NCBI GenBank assembly: GCA_964017065.1
Contig: OZ024783.1
Span: forward strand, 6,552,093-6,616,092
Length of the DNA stretch: 64,000 bases
Source of the DNA: Haliclona indistincta
Taxonomy: Eukaryota > Porifera > Demospongiae > Haplosclerida > Chalinidae
Direction: 5' to 3'
Below are positions 45,001 through 54,795 of the stretch, in pieces (the stretch's first letter is position 1; the number at the start of each line of letters is the position of its first letter). The notes under the pieces are model-generated. The model had not been told where the DNA came from, did no database searches, and saw only the letters and a program-made list of their open reading frames with translations. A program made the position numbers and the translations under genes.

Positions 45001-45822
45001 CGCTTTCTTCTGTTGTGTTTTCTCAACTGAAACATGTGTCGGTGGTTGTTTTTATGGTGCTTTTTGTTCTTTTTGTTTCCCATATCCTGCAAGTATCATG
45101 TATTTACTTATTGCTAAACCTCTAACTATGTATTATGCTCACCTAGGCTTGAAGAAACGGTGCTATAAATTGTTACTCAGCGTCCTCGTGGAGTTTGTTC
45201 CCGCCAAAAATTCGCGCGCATGTAAACAATGCGTGGGCGATGTGGTATACTGCGGTTGACTATGCGACAGAGACCAATCGACAAGTTCGGTACAACCGAG
45301 TTGCCTTTTCGGCGTCAAAATTTGCGAACAGCGCTTGCTTGCAAGCGGTAAAACCTGACCGTTCCATTTGTGCGTATCTTTGGGCAGGGCATGAAAGTAA
45401 AAACTTCGTCTAGATAGCATCTGATACTAAGTTATGACGATATTTGTTGCCAAACTGACAGTTGTTTCGTGTTGTTTTAAAGACTCATTCGGCTTTTTCT
45501 CTCAACTGACTTGGCGGATTACTAGCAAAACATATTCAGGCCCTGTCATGGATGGAGAGGTGTCGGTTAGTGGCGAACACTGTCGTTTCTTCTTTACAGA
45601 GTCTCCGAAAATTGACGTCGAAAATAGTATTTCACAGCATTCAGCTTTTGCCTGCTTACTGCCCAGCGGCATTGTGTGTTTTCCCAGGTGTTGCACGGCT
45701 CAGAAGAGCGGTCTTTTGTGTATCCATAGAGTACCTTCATAGCGTTCTAGCGCTTTTCGTTTCGACACAGAGTTTATTTATATTTTGTGAATATTTAATT
45801 AGACAAACACTACCCCGTCACC
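42024..45822. mobile_element. Complete TTAA-type DNA transposon (Kolobok-like)
   Basis: The element is 3.8 kb. It begins GGTGACGGGGTA and ends TACCCCGTCACC between TTAA at 42020-42023 and 45823-45826. It holds one spliced transposase-nuclease gene on the minus strand. TTAA targets and a DDE-type transposase with many C-x-x-C motifs fit the Kolobok superfamily as described in cnidarians and other animals; piggyBac is the alternative. The open reading frames and terminal repeats are intact, so the copy may be recently active. Confidence 0.75.
42323..45092 (-). CDS. Transposase fused by splicing to a YqaJ-type nuclease
   Basis: Exon 1 (45092-43784) and exon 2 (43695-42323) join across an 88-bp intron with GTAAGT donor and TTGTAG acceptor, giving 893 aa in one frame. 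Residues 1-50 are a basic nuclear-type leader (KKNKKHHKNNHRH). Residues 60-400 form a Mutator-like transposase domain with VVVDAGWSKR and FVGDGDSSVY, carrying two catalytic-type aspartates, then many Cys/His pairs (HCCKC). Residues 650-850 are a YqaJ/lambda-exonuclease-type nuclease: HYGKSTEDIARHQY, NPWLAASPDDKV with the aspartate, GIAEYKNP with E-x-K, and YYQVQCQM-like FYQVQCQMFC. A nuclease joined to a transposase could process excised ends; that role is inference. Confidence 0.8.
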
Positions 45823-45826
45823 TTAA

Positions 45827-47291
45827 GGTGGCGGTACCCTATTTAGTGCGTACAATATTGCGCATATAATGCGCACTATGAATATTGTTATTTTATGTAA
45901 ACTTGTGGTGATAATAATTATAATCATAGCACAATGTAGCTTCTTCTTCTTCTTAGTTTTTGTTGCCTCCTCGAATGAGAAGAGTACCACCATCTGGTGG
46001 GGAAAGAAGAGATTGTAACAATTTAGCTCGGTAGCTGTACAGATCTGCCAAGAATCGGAGAATCAGTTCTTGATCTTCAAACCATTCTACTCCGATCACG
46101 TGATTGATTACTAGTGCAGAAGTGGGAGGGGACGAATAAATTTTAGGAAACCACGTATCGCGAACAGACTGTAGTGCGGGACACTGGAACACAAAGTGCC
46201 CCAGATCTTCTGAAGAGTCAGTAGAGCATAGAAGACAAGAAGACGATCTAGGCGACTGGCCACGCGGAGTGTTAAAAACTGCAGTATGAGAGGCGAGGGA
46301 AGTTGCGTCATAGATATTATACATGAACAGATACATGAACATGAACAGATGGTTGCGTGAAGGATGAGTCTTATCCGAAGATTCGATAGTGATAGATTGT
46401 GTTTGACTTTTTCAATAATAAGAGCGGGATGACCATATCTGATAGCAGGAGGGAGGTTAACAATATGGGAAAGAGATGGCAGGGTAGATGACTCAATGAT
46501 ATCACGGAATTCTTCAAAAACTAGGGTTTTAGTCAAAGCTTTCCAAGCTTTCTTGGATGGCAGATCTGAAACAAGTTCCAAGACCGATGGAAGGGAGAAC
46601 GAGTCTAAGTGAGCAGAGAAAGAATGAATCAAGCTTTGAGAAGGAGGTGGACATTGATTAGCTCGATAAATAAGAATATCGCGAGACACAGCATAATCTA
46701 GCACACTTCTGAGCACGTGAGCTTGTACAATAATACAACTGTAGTTGACTCGCCGACTCGCTACTGGTGAACTGTTTCTGCGTCAACTATAGCGAACAGC
46801 TCAGTTCAGCTGACCATATGGCCAGGTTTTCTCAGTTGTATTAAGTCGTGGGCAGGGCCAGAGGGTGAAATTTTTGGCAAGAAAGTAGCCGTTCAAGAGT
46901 TATGACTCGAAGAAGGCGCGAAACCGCCGTGTGTTTTTTACTTTCTAGCTATTTTCTCTACGCTGACTTACCAGGAGCCCCCAAAGACTATCTCTGGCCC
47001 TGCTCTGGATATAGAAGCGTGGAATGGCGGCATCTGTTCATGTTTCTCTGCCAAGACTTGGACAAAAGTTGACGCAGAAAGTCGAAAAACTTAGTGCTGT
47101 GCTTTTTGATTGCTGCCGCCTACGTACTTTATATTTAAGTTTTGTTTTAAAACAATTGCAGAAGAACAGTCTTTGGTGTCTCATTTAGTTGCCTTTATGC
47201 TGTTCTAGCGCGTTTTATATTTCCACAGTGATTGTATATATTTTTGGTGAAAAGCTTATGAATAATTAATGAGCAAACGTGTACCGCCACC
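45827..47291. mobile_element. Internally deleted relative of the TTAA transposon
   Basis: The left end GGTGGCGGTAC and right end GTACCGCCACC are inverted and flanked by TTAA (45823-45826 and 47292-47295). The right 500 bp (46793-47291) resembles the same end of the complete element (45350-45822) at many points, for example GTTCTAGCGC and GGCCCTG-x-x-x-TGGAT. It shares its left TTAA with the neighbouring complete element. The interior carries a LINE fragment in place of a transposase. Confidence 0.7.
45953..46716 (-). pseudogene. Non-LTR retrotransposon C-terminal fragment
   Basis: Two overlapping frames, joined by a frameshift near 46340, give the end of a LINE ORF2. The clear signature is CLLCSTDSSEDLGHFVFQCP, the C-x-x-C...H...C zinc knuckle that ends many non-LTR reverse transcriptases, followed by LQSVRDTW. 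The polymerase and endonuclease domains are missing. It sits inside the deleted TTAA element, so it was inserted or captured there. Confidence 0.75.
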
Positions 47292-47977
47292 TTAATAGAC
47301 CTTTTGGAACCTCATGAATTTATTCATATTAGATGACTTTGCTGATTTGCAACTAGTTGGAGGCGCAGGACAGAGCGAAACTGTTTGCAAGCGTTCAAGA
47401 AGTTGTTAACCGACCAAAAGAAGGTCGTATTTCAGGAGGCTTGGCTCGGCTTGGCCGTTTTGGTTGCCACACTGTGAAACATTGGGAAGAAGCAGAAGAT
47501 GGTCTACGGTGACCATGAGCGCCGAAGGAACGTTGTGAGCATTTGAAACAGCATTGGAGCTTGCCAACATTATTGTAGGACCGCTTATAACAGTCGTACA
47601 GCATATTGAGCACAGCCTACCGCCAGTCAAGGCTACAGCATTCAATCACTGCTAGCAGCAGTTCTACATCACTCGTGGACAGCCTCGTGTACATTTGGTC
47701 TCCATTCGCACAGCACTGACTGTAGCTGGACAGTGACTGCCAGCAGCTCTGCTGCAGCATCGGTGGGCGGGGCTCTTTGCTATTTCAATGTCATGTGATC
47801 GTGCGTGTAAGTATGACGCGTGGCCAACCTCCTCTGTTGCAAGGGTGACCTTTGGCCATTCCCAGAATCTGGGGAATCCGTTCACACTCGAATATTTGTT
47901 TGTGATATTAGCCCGTATATTCACGTTAAAATGGCGCTCCAAGAAGCCTACTGTCTGCGTTGCAACCAGTAGAAGCA
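47292..47977. other. No supportable gene
   Basis: Two overlapping minus-strand frames at 47395-47645 are open for 70 to 80 codons, but neither shows a motif. GAGGTTGGCCACGCGTCAT (inverse near 47815) is shared with 41228-41250, so dispersed repeat sequence is present. Confidence 0.4.
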
Positions 47978-49723
47978 AGAGTATATAATATAGAGAGAGT
48001 ATCGAACGCCGTATAGCCCCATACAAACACTCTGTGCGAAGTAACGTGACAGGCACGTGATTCTATGACGCAAACAGATCTTGGTCTGCCAGGTTGTGAC
48101 GCAGGCCTCACGCCTCCCTCGATCTCGTGTGGGTGATAGCCTCGAACCAGGCTCTTTTAAATTAAAAGAGCCTGGTTCGAGGCTAGTGTGGGTGATCGAT
48201 GGCTGAAGCTAGGCTGCACGAGACGCTCGAAGCGAACAGCTGCATGGTCTATGAGGACGCAGCCAACCACGAGAAGACGGGCCTGCTTGTCTGTCGCGGA
48301 AACGACGTCAAAGTGCAGTTTGTCTGCAAACGTTTCCCGTCCAGCTTGCGCATGCAAGACTAGCCACGGTCACCCTGCCGGGATAATCAGGCGGTATGTA
48401 TCATTCTCTTTGGGACGCATTCTTCAAGTGGACTAGCTGGTCTTTTGGCCATAGAACGCTGTTAGTCGAATAGTAGAGAGACAGTGACGTAGTGGGAGTG
48501 GTAGAGGAAATGATCGATTAACGGACACCATGAATAATCGGACGCCGTCACAACTTTTTCGCAAGCTGAAGCGAACGGCTATTCTTACAGCTGTGAAGCT
48601 AGGCCTCCCCTGTACATATTTACACTATTATAACAACTGGTAGTTTTTGCGTTTAATAGTAAGGCCTGCATAATGAACAATATCGGACTAGACAATGATC
48701 GGACGGTTATAATGAATTTTCGACAAACGCTGTCAACACTCAGGCAATTAGTTAAAAATTTAAACAGATATGTTCAGCGAATACCTACATCAATGCTCTA
48801 TTAACATGATAATGGGTGACGGCAACTGTCAGAGTACAAGCTTGCAGCGACTAGTCCACCTCCTACAGGTAACGCCCTCAATAATCGGACAACTAAAATG
48901 TGATCTAAATTGCAACGCACGCTGGGATCGCATTAACGACGAAGTAGGCCCATAACTATAATTAGTATGACTGTGTTTAGTGATCGTATGTTGTTTCAGG
49001 TGTCATATAGCTATAGCATAATTGAATTAAAATGTATTCGACCGTTTGACGTTGCTGTGTTGCGTAGCACAGGGTATACAAGGAAAGCTCAGTGAGTGAA
49101 TAAACACCTGAATCAACATACGATCACTAAACACAGTCATACTAATTATAGTTATGGGCCTACTTCGTCGTTGATGCGATCCCAGCGTGCGTTGCAATTT
49201 AGATCACATTTTGGTTGTCCGATTATTGAGGGCGTTACCTGTAGGAGGTGGACTAGTCGCTGCAAGCTTGTACTCTGACAGTTGCCGTCGCCCATTATCA
49301 TGTTAATAGAGCATTGATGTAGGTATTCGCTGAACATATCTGTTTTAATTTTTAACTAATTGCCTGAGTGTTGACAGCGTTTGTCGAAAATTCAGTATAA
49401 CCGTCCGATCATTGTCTAGTCCGATATTGTTCATTATGCAGGCCTTACTATTAAACGCAAGAACAACCAGTTGTTATAATAGTGTAAATATGTACAGGGG
49501 AGGCCTAGCTTCACAGCTGTAAGAATAGCCGTTCGCTTCAGCTTGCGAAAAAGTTGTGACGGCGTCCGATTATTCATGGTGTCCGTTAATCGATCATTTC
49601 CTCTACCATGCAGCGCTGCGTAATAACACGTAATTTTTCTCGCGTGCCTGTCACGTTACTTCGCACAGAGTGTTTGTATGGGGCTATACGGCGTTCGATA
49701 CTCTCTCTATATTATATACTCTT
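47978..49723. mobile_element. Nested giant palindrome (foldback element)
   Basis: The inner arms 48500-49003 and 49104-49607 are near-perfect inverse copies of 504 bp around a 100-bp loop. The outer arms 47978-48057 and 49643-49723 are a second inverted pair of 80 bp. Each inner arm carries the same 61-codon open frame (48770-48955 plus, 49152-49337 minus), which is probably incidental. The arm ends (GATCGATTAACGGACACC) resemble the segment that interrupts the receptor block at 12170, 12773 and 23568, so both belong to one element family. Confidence 0.85.
48138..48184. repeat. Perfect 47-bp palindrome flanked by direct repeats
   Basis: The arms of 23 bp (starting AGCCTCGAACCAGGCTCTTT) are exactly complementary around a single A. 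GTGTGGGTGAT occurs directly before (48127-48137) and one base after (48186-48196), like a target-site duplication. Confidence 0.95.
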
Positions 49724-50405
49724 GGTAGAAGCGGATCTAGTGCTCGAGTACGAGCAGCGAAGTCCTGTCTGTGCTCGCGCGGCCCCTACTGTGTACGGTG
49801 ACTCTGTGCTGACATGTTTGATATACAATCGTTCACAGAGTCTCTTCGAAAACCGAGTATCTGGTCTACTACGTTGCTGCATTCGTCAGTAGCGTAAATA
49901 CAGCAACGCTGTGCACAGCAGGTATTGTATCGAGAATCAGTAGCCAGGCCACGTGTTTTCATAGCTAGCGCATGCGCACAATTACCCATGCAATAGATAC
50001 CAGGCCTTAATTTTCGCTTATTCGTTCGTTTCGTTGCGAAAATTAATGGCACTGGGGGGACGAGGCTACGACGCGTGACACGCATCAATTGGCTGGAGGG
50101 ATAGATTTGTACAGCGCGGTACAGCGTTCAGTGGAAAAACGTGCGTTTCTTCAGTGCTGACCAACTTCCATCGGTTAGCCTTATCACGGTAGTAAAGAGT
50201 CGAATATATGGAACAATTGCTGCATTTTGGCAAAGAAAGGCTGTATAGTAAGTTTTTTTCCGCTTTCCATTTCACAATCAAGCCAAGGTGGAACTGTGGA
50301 TAAATGCTGTACGTTGAGCAGTGTGGAAACCTCGACGTTACTCAAGAATCCGCAGCTTAAACTTTATAGAAAGTGATTTTTTAACTTTGAAATACAATTT
50401 TGCAG

Positions 50406-50509
50406 GCTAATAGACTGGGTAAGCCCCACCATGATTCTAGTCACCCTGACTATCTACCAAGTGTGTTTCCTACTGCTTACAAGAAGGCTATACACAAGGA
50501 ACAGGGTCT
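50406..50509 (+). pseudogene. THAP-transposase-like exon fragment
   Basis: After a TTTTGCAG acceptor, the frame reads KPHHDSSHPDYLPSVFPTAY, then KKAIHKEQG. The H-P-D-Y-x-P-S-x-F-P element is the usual tail of THAP DNA-binding domains in transposases. A later frame (RYNRLFNRRV) fits the helix that follows. Upstream THAP cysteines are not present. The element is therefore a nonautonomous derivative of a THAP-bearing transposon; this is inferred from a short motif. Confidence 0.4.
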
Positions 50510-50635
50510 GATTTAGATAGATATAATAGACTGTTTAATAGAAGGGTGATACGATGTGACCAAGCAGCTAAATCACTCTAAAACAGTGCAATGAAGAGCA
50601 AGAAGATGCAAAGAACAGCAGGGACCAGTGCATGG

Positions 50636-50802
50636 TTGACCAGCAGATTGACGAAGAGCAGGACTGATGAACCAGTAGTAGTTGAGCAGCAGATTGACGA
50701 AGAGCAAGATGAAACAGTAGTAGTTGAGCAGCAGATTGACGAAGAGCAAGATGAACCAGTAGTAGTTGAGCAGCAGATTGACGAAGAGCAAGATGAACCA
50801 AC
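50636..50802 (+). repeat. 42-bp coding minisatellite
   Basis: About four copies of a unit encoding VVVEQQIDEEQDEP in a plus-strand frame (50591-50887, 98 aa). The period is a multiple of three and all units keep frame, which suggests expansion within a coding exon of the parent element. Confidence 0.8.
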
Positions 50803-51267
50803 CAAAACACAGTCTATTAGCCTTCAAAATTGTATTTTAAAGTTGAACATTACCTTCTATAAAGTTAAGCTGCATATTCTTGAGTAACGTCGAGGTTTCC
50901 ACACTGTTCGACGTACAGCATTTATCCACAGTTCCACCATGGCTTGATTGTGAACTGGAAAGCGGAAAAAAACTTACTATACAGCCTTTCTTTGCCGAAC
51001 TAGAGCATCCAAAAACGCAGCCGGCAATTGTTCTCTATATTTGACCCTTTATAAGGCTAACCGATGGAAGTTGGTCAGCACTGAAGAACGCACGTTTTCC
51101 ACTGAACGCTGTACCGCGCTGTACAAATCTATCCCTCCAGCCAATTGATGCGTGTCACGCGACGTCAGAATTCTGACGTCATTTCCGCAGTTTTGGGTCG
51201 ATATTAGCCGCGAACATCCATCACACCTTTGCCACGAAACTATCTATAGCTAGCTCTGCTTTACTGG

Positions 51268-51606
51268 TAGCATATTCACTACCAGCAGCAGAATAGCTTC
51301 CATCCTCTATAAGGACAACAATGAATCTTAGCAAGCCACGCCCAGCTGAGTTCATTATTGTATGCAGTATACATGTACATGTTCAGGGTTTTTCATGACT
51401 GCGCATTCTCGTAAAAGTGCACGCAGTACATTTTGAGGATTCCTAAAAAGCGCTGCGCATTCTCGAGAAAGCTCAAATTTCTAAAAAGCGCTGAACGTGT
51501 GTGCTGCATACAATAAGTTTTATGTCAGCTGGGCGTGGCTTGATAATATTCATTGTTGTCCTTATAGAGGATGGAAGCTAATGGCCTGCTGGTTGTGAAT
51601 ATGCTA
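51268..51606. mobile_element. Hairpin MITE
   Basis: TAGCATATTCAC at the left pairs with GTGAATATGCTA at the right. The arms continue for about 110 bp (CTTCCATCCTCTATAAGGAC in both orientations). The loop contains repeated GCGCATTCTCG motifs. Confidence 0.8.
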
Positions 51607-51767
51607 TCAATGAAACAGAGCCCCAGCAAGCTATAACAAAAGTTCACAGACAGACTGTTCAGCCCTGGCACTGATGAGTTTTGACATGATCGCAAGTGCT
51701 GTGTGTGTTTCAAGTAAGCAAATTTAAATAAACACTGTTGAATGCATGCGAGTTACGCTGTGTTATA

Positions 51768-52347
51768 CAGTGCCAGTACCGGCATCCGAAAATTTAACCT
51801 TAAATTGCCGGTATACCGGCAATTTAAGCAAAAATTGAACGATGCCGGTACCGGCACTAGTGTTATATAGTGCCGGCAGACGTAACCTATAAAGCCTGGT
51901 TTGTAGCATTGATCGGCCAGCATGTTCCAGTGGTTTAGCACGGAGGCTTGTAATAGAATCGTTCAGGGTTCGATTCTTGCTGTATGCATGTTTTTTGTTT
52001 GTTTTTTAGCAGAAAACTAAGTTTTAGCTGATTGCTTGACGATCCTTAGGCTTAGCAAGGGCCGAAGGCCCGGCTTCGAACGCCCCTTCCGACGATCCTT
52101 AGCTAGGGCCGAAGGCCCTGTTTAGGACGCCCCTCCCGACGATCCTTAGGCTTACCAAGGGCCGAAGGCCCGGTTTAGGACGACCTTTCCGACTTTGCGC
52201 AGTTAGGAGTTTTTTTAGGGTTTAGGGATTACTAGTAGTAGAGAGACTAAGTCGAAAGTGCGTCCATACCGGCATCGTTTCATTTTTGCTTAAAGAGCCG
52301 GTACCGGCTATTTAAGGTTAAATTTTTGGATGCCGGTACCGGCACTG
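51768..52347. mobile_element. TA-flanked MITE with CCGGTACCGG-rich termini
   Basis: The ends CAGTGCC and GGCACTG are flanked by TA on both sides, as in Tc1/mariner-type MITEs. Imperfect inverted arms of about 85 bp contain repeated GCCGGTACCGGC palindromes. The interior holds a tRNA-like stretch (51915-51985, with GGTTCGATTC) and three tandem GACGATCCTTAG...GGGCCGAAGGCCC units (52042-52190). Confidence 0.75.
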
Positions 52348-52631
52348 TAGACACAGCGTTTGTCGCTGCCAGATTGGCAACCTGACCCTCTTCGAAGCTG
52401 GCCGCCGCCCGCCGGTTTCGAAGCCAGTGCAATACAGCGGTTTTATTACTCCTTGCAAGGAAGATTTCAGAGTGTAAGCGGCGGGCCTGACGCTGTAAAT
52501 ATTAATTGTTACTACTAAACCCAAAACCCTAAAACCTAAAACCTAAAACCTTTGCCTAACAGCGTGCCAGAATAGTACTGCGCGCTGTTAGGCGAATACT
52601 AGGGCGCTGTTAGGAATACTGGGCGCACTGG

Positions 52632-52946
52632 CAGGGGCGTAACTACCATAGAGGCAGGGGAGGCACTTGCCTCCTCGATTTTAGACAGGTGCAAAGTAAA
52701 AAACCTTTAAAAACAGGCGCACGGCCTCTCAGTAGAGTCCTAGCAGGAGCAGAAAAGCTCGCTTTAACGGTCTGAGTCGCGGTCTGAGTTCCATTTATTG
52801 CAATCTGTATTCATAACAGGGCCACATCGAGCAATTGATTAGCGGAAATGACGTCATTTCAATGAATATTAGTATTAGATTCTTTTAAAAGTTGCGCGCG
52901 CTTACGCGCACGCCTCCTCTTTCTTCAGACCCTAGTTACGCCCCTG
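52632..52946. mobile_element. hAT-type MITE
   Basis: The element runs from CAGGGGCGTAACTA to TAGTTACGCCCCTG, 315 bp, with ACTGG directly on both sides. CAGGGGCG is a common hAT terminus; a partly decayed 8-bp target duplication would explain the flanks. Confidence 0.75.
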
Positions 52947-53163
52947 ACTGGGCGCTGTTAGGCGAATGTCTTAGGGTCTTGGGTCTAGGGTTTAGTTCTG
53001 TTATTCCGCAATTCCGTTATTCCACATTTTACAGCGTCCCAGCAGAGACGAGTTATTTTTGTTGCTACTACATGTATTTTACAACAAGATAAAGGTATTA
53101 ATACTACGTAACCGGGATAAGAATCTTTAACAATCTTATGTCTCTATGCGCTTTTCGCTTGTA

Positions 53164-54002
53164 GAGTAACTCGGGGGCTATTTCGTGACGGGGCTGTTTC
53201 GCTTGACTACCTTCGCACTTTCCGTCCGGCGTAACATTCGATAGCAACGATTCTGAATGTCGAGACTGGTACTGTTAGGTTGAGAATAGATTCCTCTATA
53301 CACTGGTACCAGACTCGTTGACCAATAGAAAGCGCTTGCGAGAAAAAATAAGCGGAAAAAAACAGTAATCATTAACAAAACGCTGAGATTTGCGGTTTTT
53401 AGCTGATTTTTGGCAGTTTTGTTGCAGACAAGGTAAGTATTCACTCATATTAAATAATAACTATGGTAACAAAAAACAAGTCAAATCAAGAACAGAAGAC
53501 ACCGTAGCTCTGAGATGCAGTGGATTCAGTGCGACGGGTGTGAGTTAGGGTACCACTCAGAATGCTGTGGTTATATTGGCTGGACGGAGGAAGAGTTACA
53601 GTACGAGACTTTCATCTGTGGTATCTGCGAGGCAAAATTAAGAGTATAACAATCAACAGTACTAGTGATCTGCATCATGCATGCGTGCACTTATCTTAGC
53701 TTTATCCTTGGTGTAATCCGTATATCACTGCATATCTCTGTATATTTTCCCGTATATTTGGTTTCGAAATAGCCCCGGTGGTGTCGAAATAGCCCCAAGA
53801 CGGTCGAGGGAAAAACGGCTTGCTGTTCAATATTCTTACACTGTATCAGCATAAATTTAGATGCAAGCAGTTCGAATAAGACTGCTAATTCTGTAGGTGC
53901 AAGTAAAATTTGGATCCTGGGTATGCGAAAAGAGTTAGCAGCCAAGTAAAGTCGAAAGAACACGCTAACGCCAAAACGCCACGAAATAGCCCCGAGTTAC
54001 TC
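53164..54002. mobile_element. TA-flanked element carrying a PHD finger
   Basis: The ends GAGTAACTCGGGG and CCCCGAGTTACTC lie between TA dinucleotides (53162-53163 and 54003-54004). The motif GAAATAGCCCC is repeated internally (about 53765 and 53785). At 839 bp it is too short for a transposase and contains a PHD-type ORF. Confidence 0.75.
53468..53649 (+). CDS. PHD-finger ORF, 60 aa, inside a MITE
   Basis: The frame reads MQWIQCDGCELGYHSECCGY, then IGWTEEELQYETFICGICEA and a stop. W-x-Q-C-D-x-C, G-Y-H-x-x-C and F-I-C-x-x-C match the second half of a PHD zinc finger (the first C-x-x-C pair is absent). It resembles the finger fused to the gypsy fragments at 13296 and 24090 (WVQCEKCSLWLHCIC). 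The ORF begins after a TAA with no good Met upstream of the finger; MQW is the first. It is likely a captured retroelement or host exon. Confidence 0.6.
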
Positions 54003-54297
54003 TAATGACGTCAAATGTATTACAGCATTCAGTGACTCAGACAGGCGTCCGCCTGTAACTAGACGTATGAGCTTTTTTCGTAAAAAAAAACTGTGGTTGT
54101 GGACAAGTTACAGAGCTTAAATTATGATATTTACACAATCCAATCATCCACCTAACTAGAGATACTGTGAAAGCGAATACTAAGCCCACAGATTTTGTAC
54201 GGTTGTGTTCACAAAAGTGGGACCAAAAAAATGTCTTGAACCCGGCGTTGCTGGTGCGGATCCAAAGCATCAAGAAGCCCGCCCCAAAATGTAGGTA

Positions 54298-54795
54298 GGT
54301 TGGGCAATTCGCACCTTCGACGTGTAAACTAGCCTGCCCACGCAACTGCCTAAGCCAAAGCTTTGCACCTTGCAAAGCACATGGCTGAAATGCACGCAAT
54401 GGCTGACCTGTACATTTACACCTAAGCTACAGTCCTATATAAATGCACCAAGCCTGGCTTTGTCAGTGTGCGGAAGAAATGGCGCAAGTACATGTACAGA
54501 TTGATCAGATCACTAATCTCCCGACGCCATCGTCAACAAGCAGTTTTCTTGTTAGCTACTTCGATCTATGCAAGGAAATAGTAGACGTTGAATAGTAGAA
54601 GTTGGCTTAGGCAGTTGCTGGAAACGACGATCCTTAGGATTAAAACACTGGGAACGACGGTTTAGTTTGAAAGTTTAGGGGGTTAGCTGCATGCTGATAG
54701 CTCACCAGCCATGTGCTTTGCAAGGTGCAAAGCTTTGGCTTAGGTAGTTGCGTGGGCGGGCTAGTTTACACGTCGGAGGTGTGAATTACCCAACC
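54298..54795. mobile_element. Foldback element with 90-bp arms
   Basis: The arms 54298-54387 and 54705-54795 are inverse copies (GCAACTGCCTAAGCCAAAGC in one orientation, its complement in the other) separated by 317 bp without coding potential. Confidence 0.75.

Larger units (their letters stand above)
50072..51161. mobile_element. Foldback element with 350-bp inverted arms
   Basis: The arms 50072-50416 and 50811-51161 are inverse copies with a few indels; the ends read CGCGTGACACGCATCAATTG. The central 394 bp contain a spliced-looking exon (50406-50509) and a 42-bp coding minisatellite (50636-50802). No clear target duplication was found. Confidence 0.8.

Noticed and set aside
43770..45092. 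Transposase as a separate gene from the YqaJ ORF
   Set aside because: A consensus donor and acceptor 88 bp apart join the frames in phase, so one spliced gene is the simpler model.
48770..48955. 61-codon ORF in the palindrome arm, present twice
   Set aside because: Duplication follows from the inverted arms; no motif and no start context.
50568..50827. Three overlapping minus-strand ORFs of 75-84 codons
   Set aside because: They are the other frames of the 42-bp minisatellite and have no independent support.
51907..51985. Functional tRNA gene
   Set aside because: The B box is good, but the acceptor and T stems have mismatches and it lies inside a MITE.
52510..52560. Interstitial telomere repeat (CCTAAAA-like)
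   Set aside because: Only a few imperfect units, and the period differs from the TTAGGG expected for animals.
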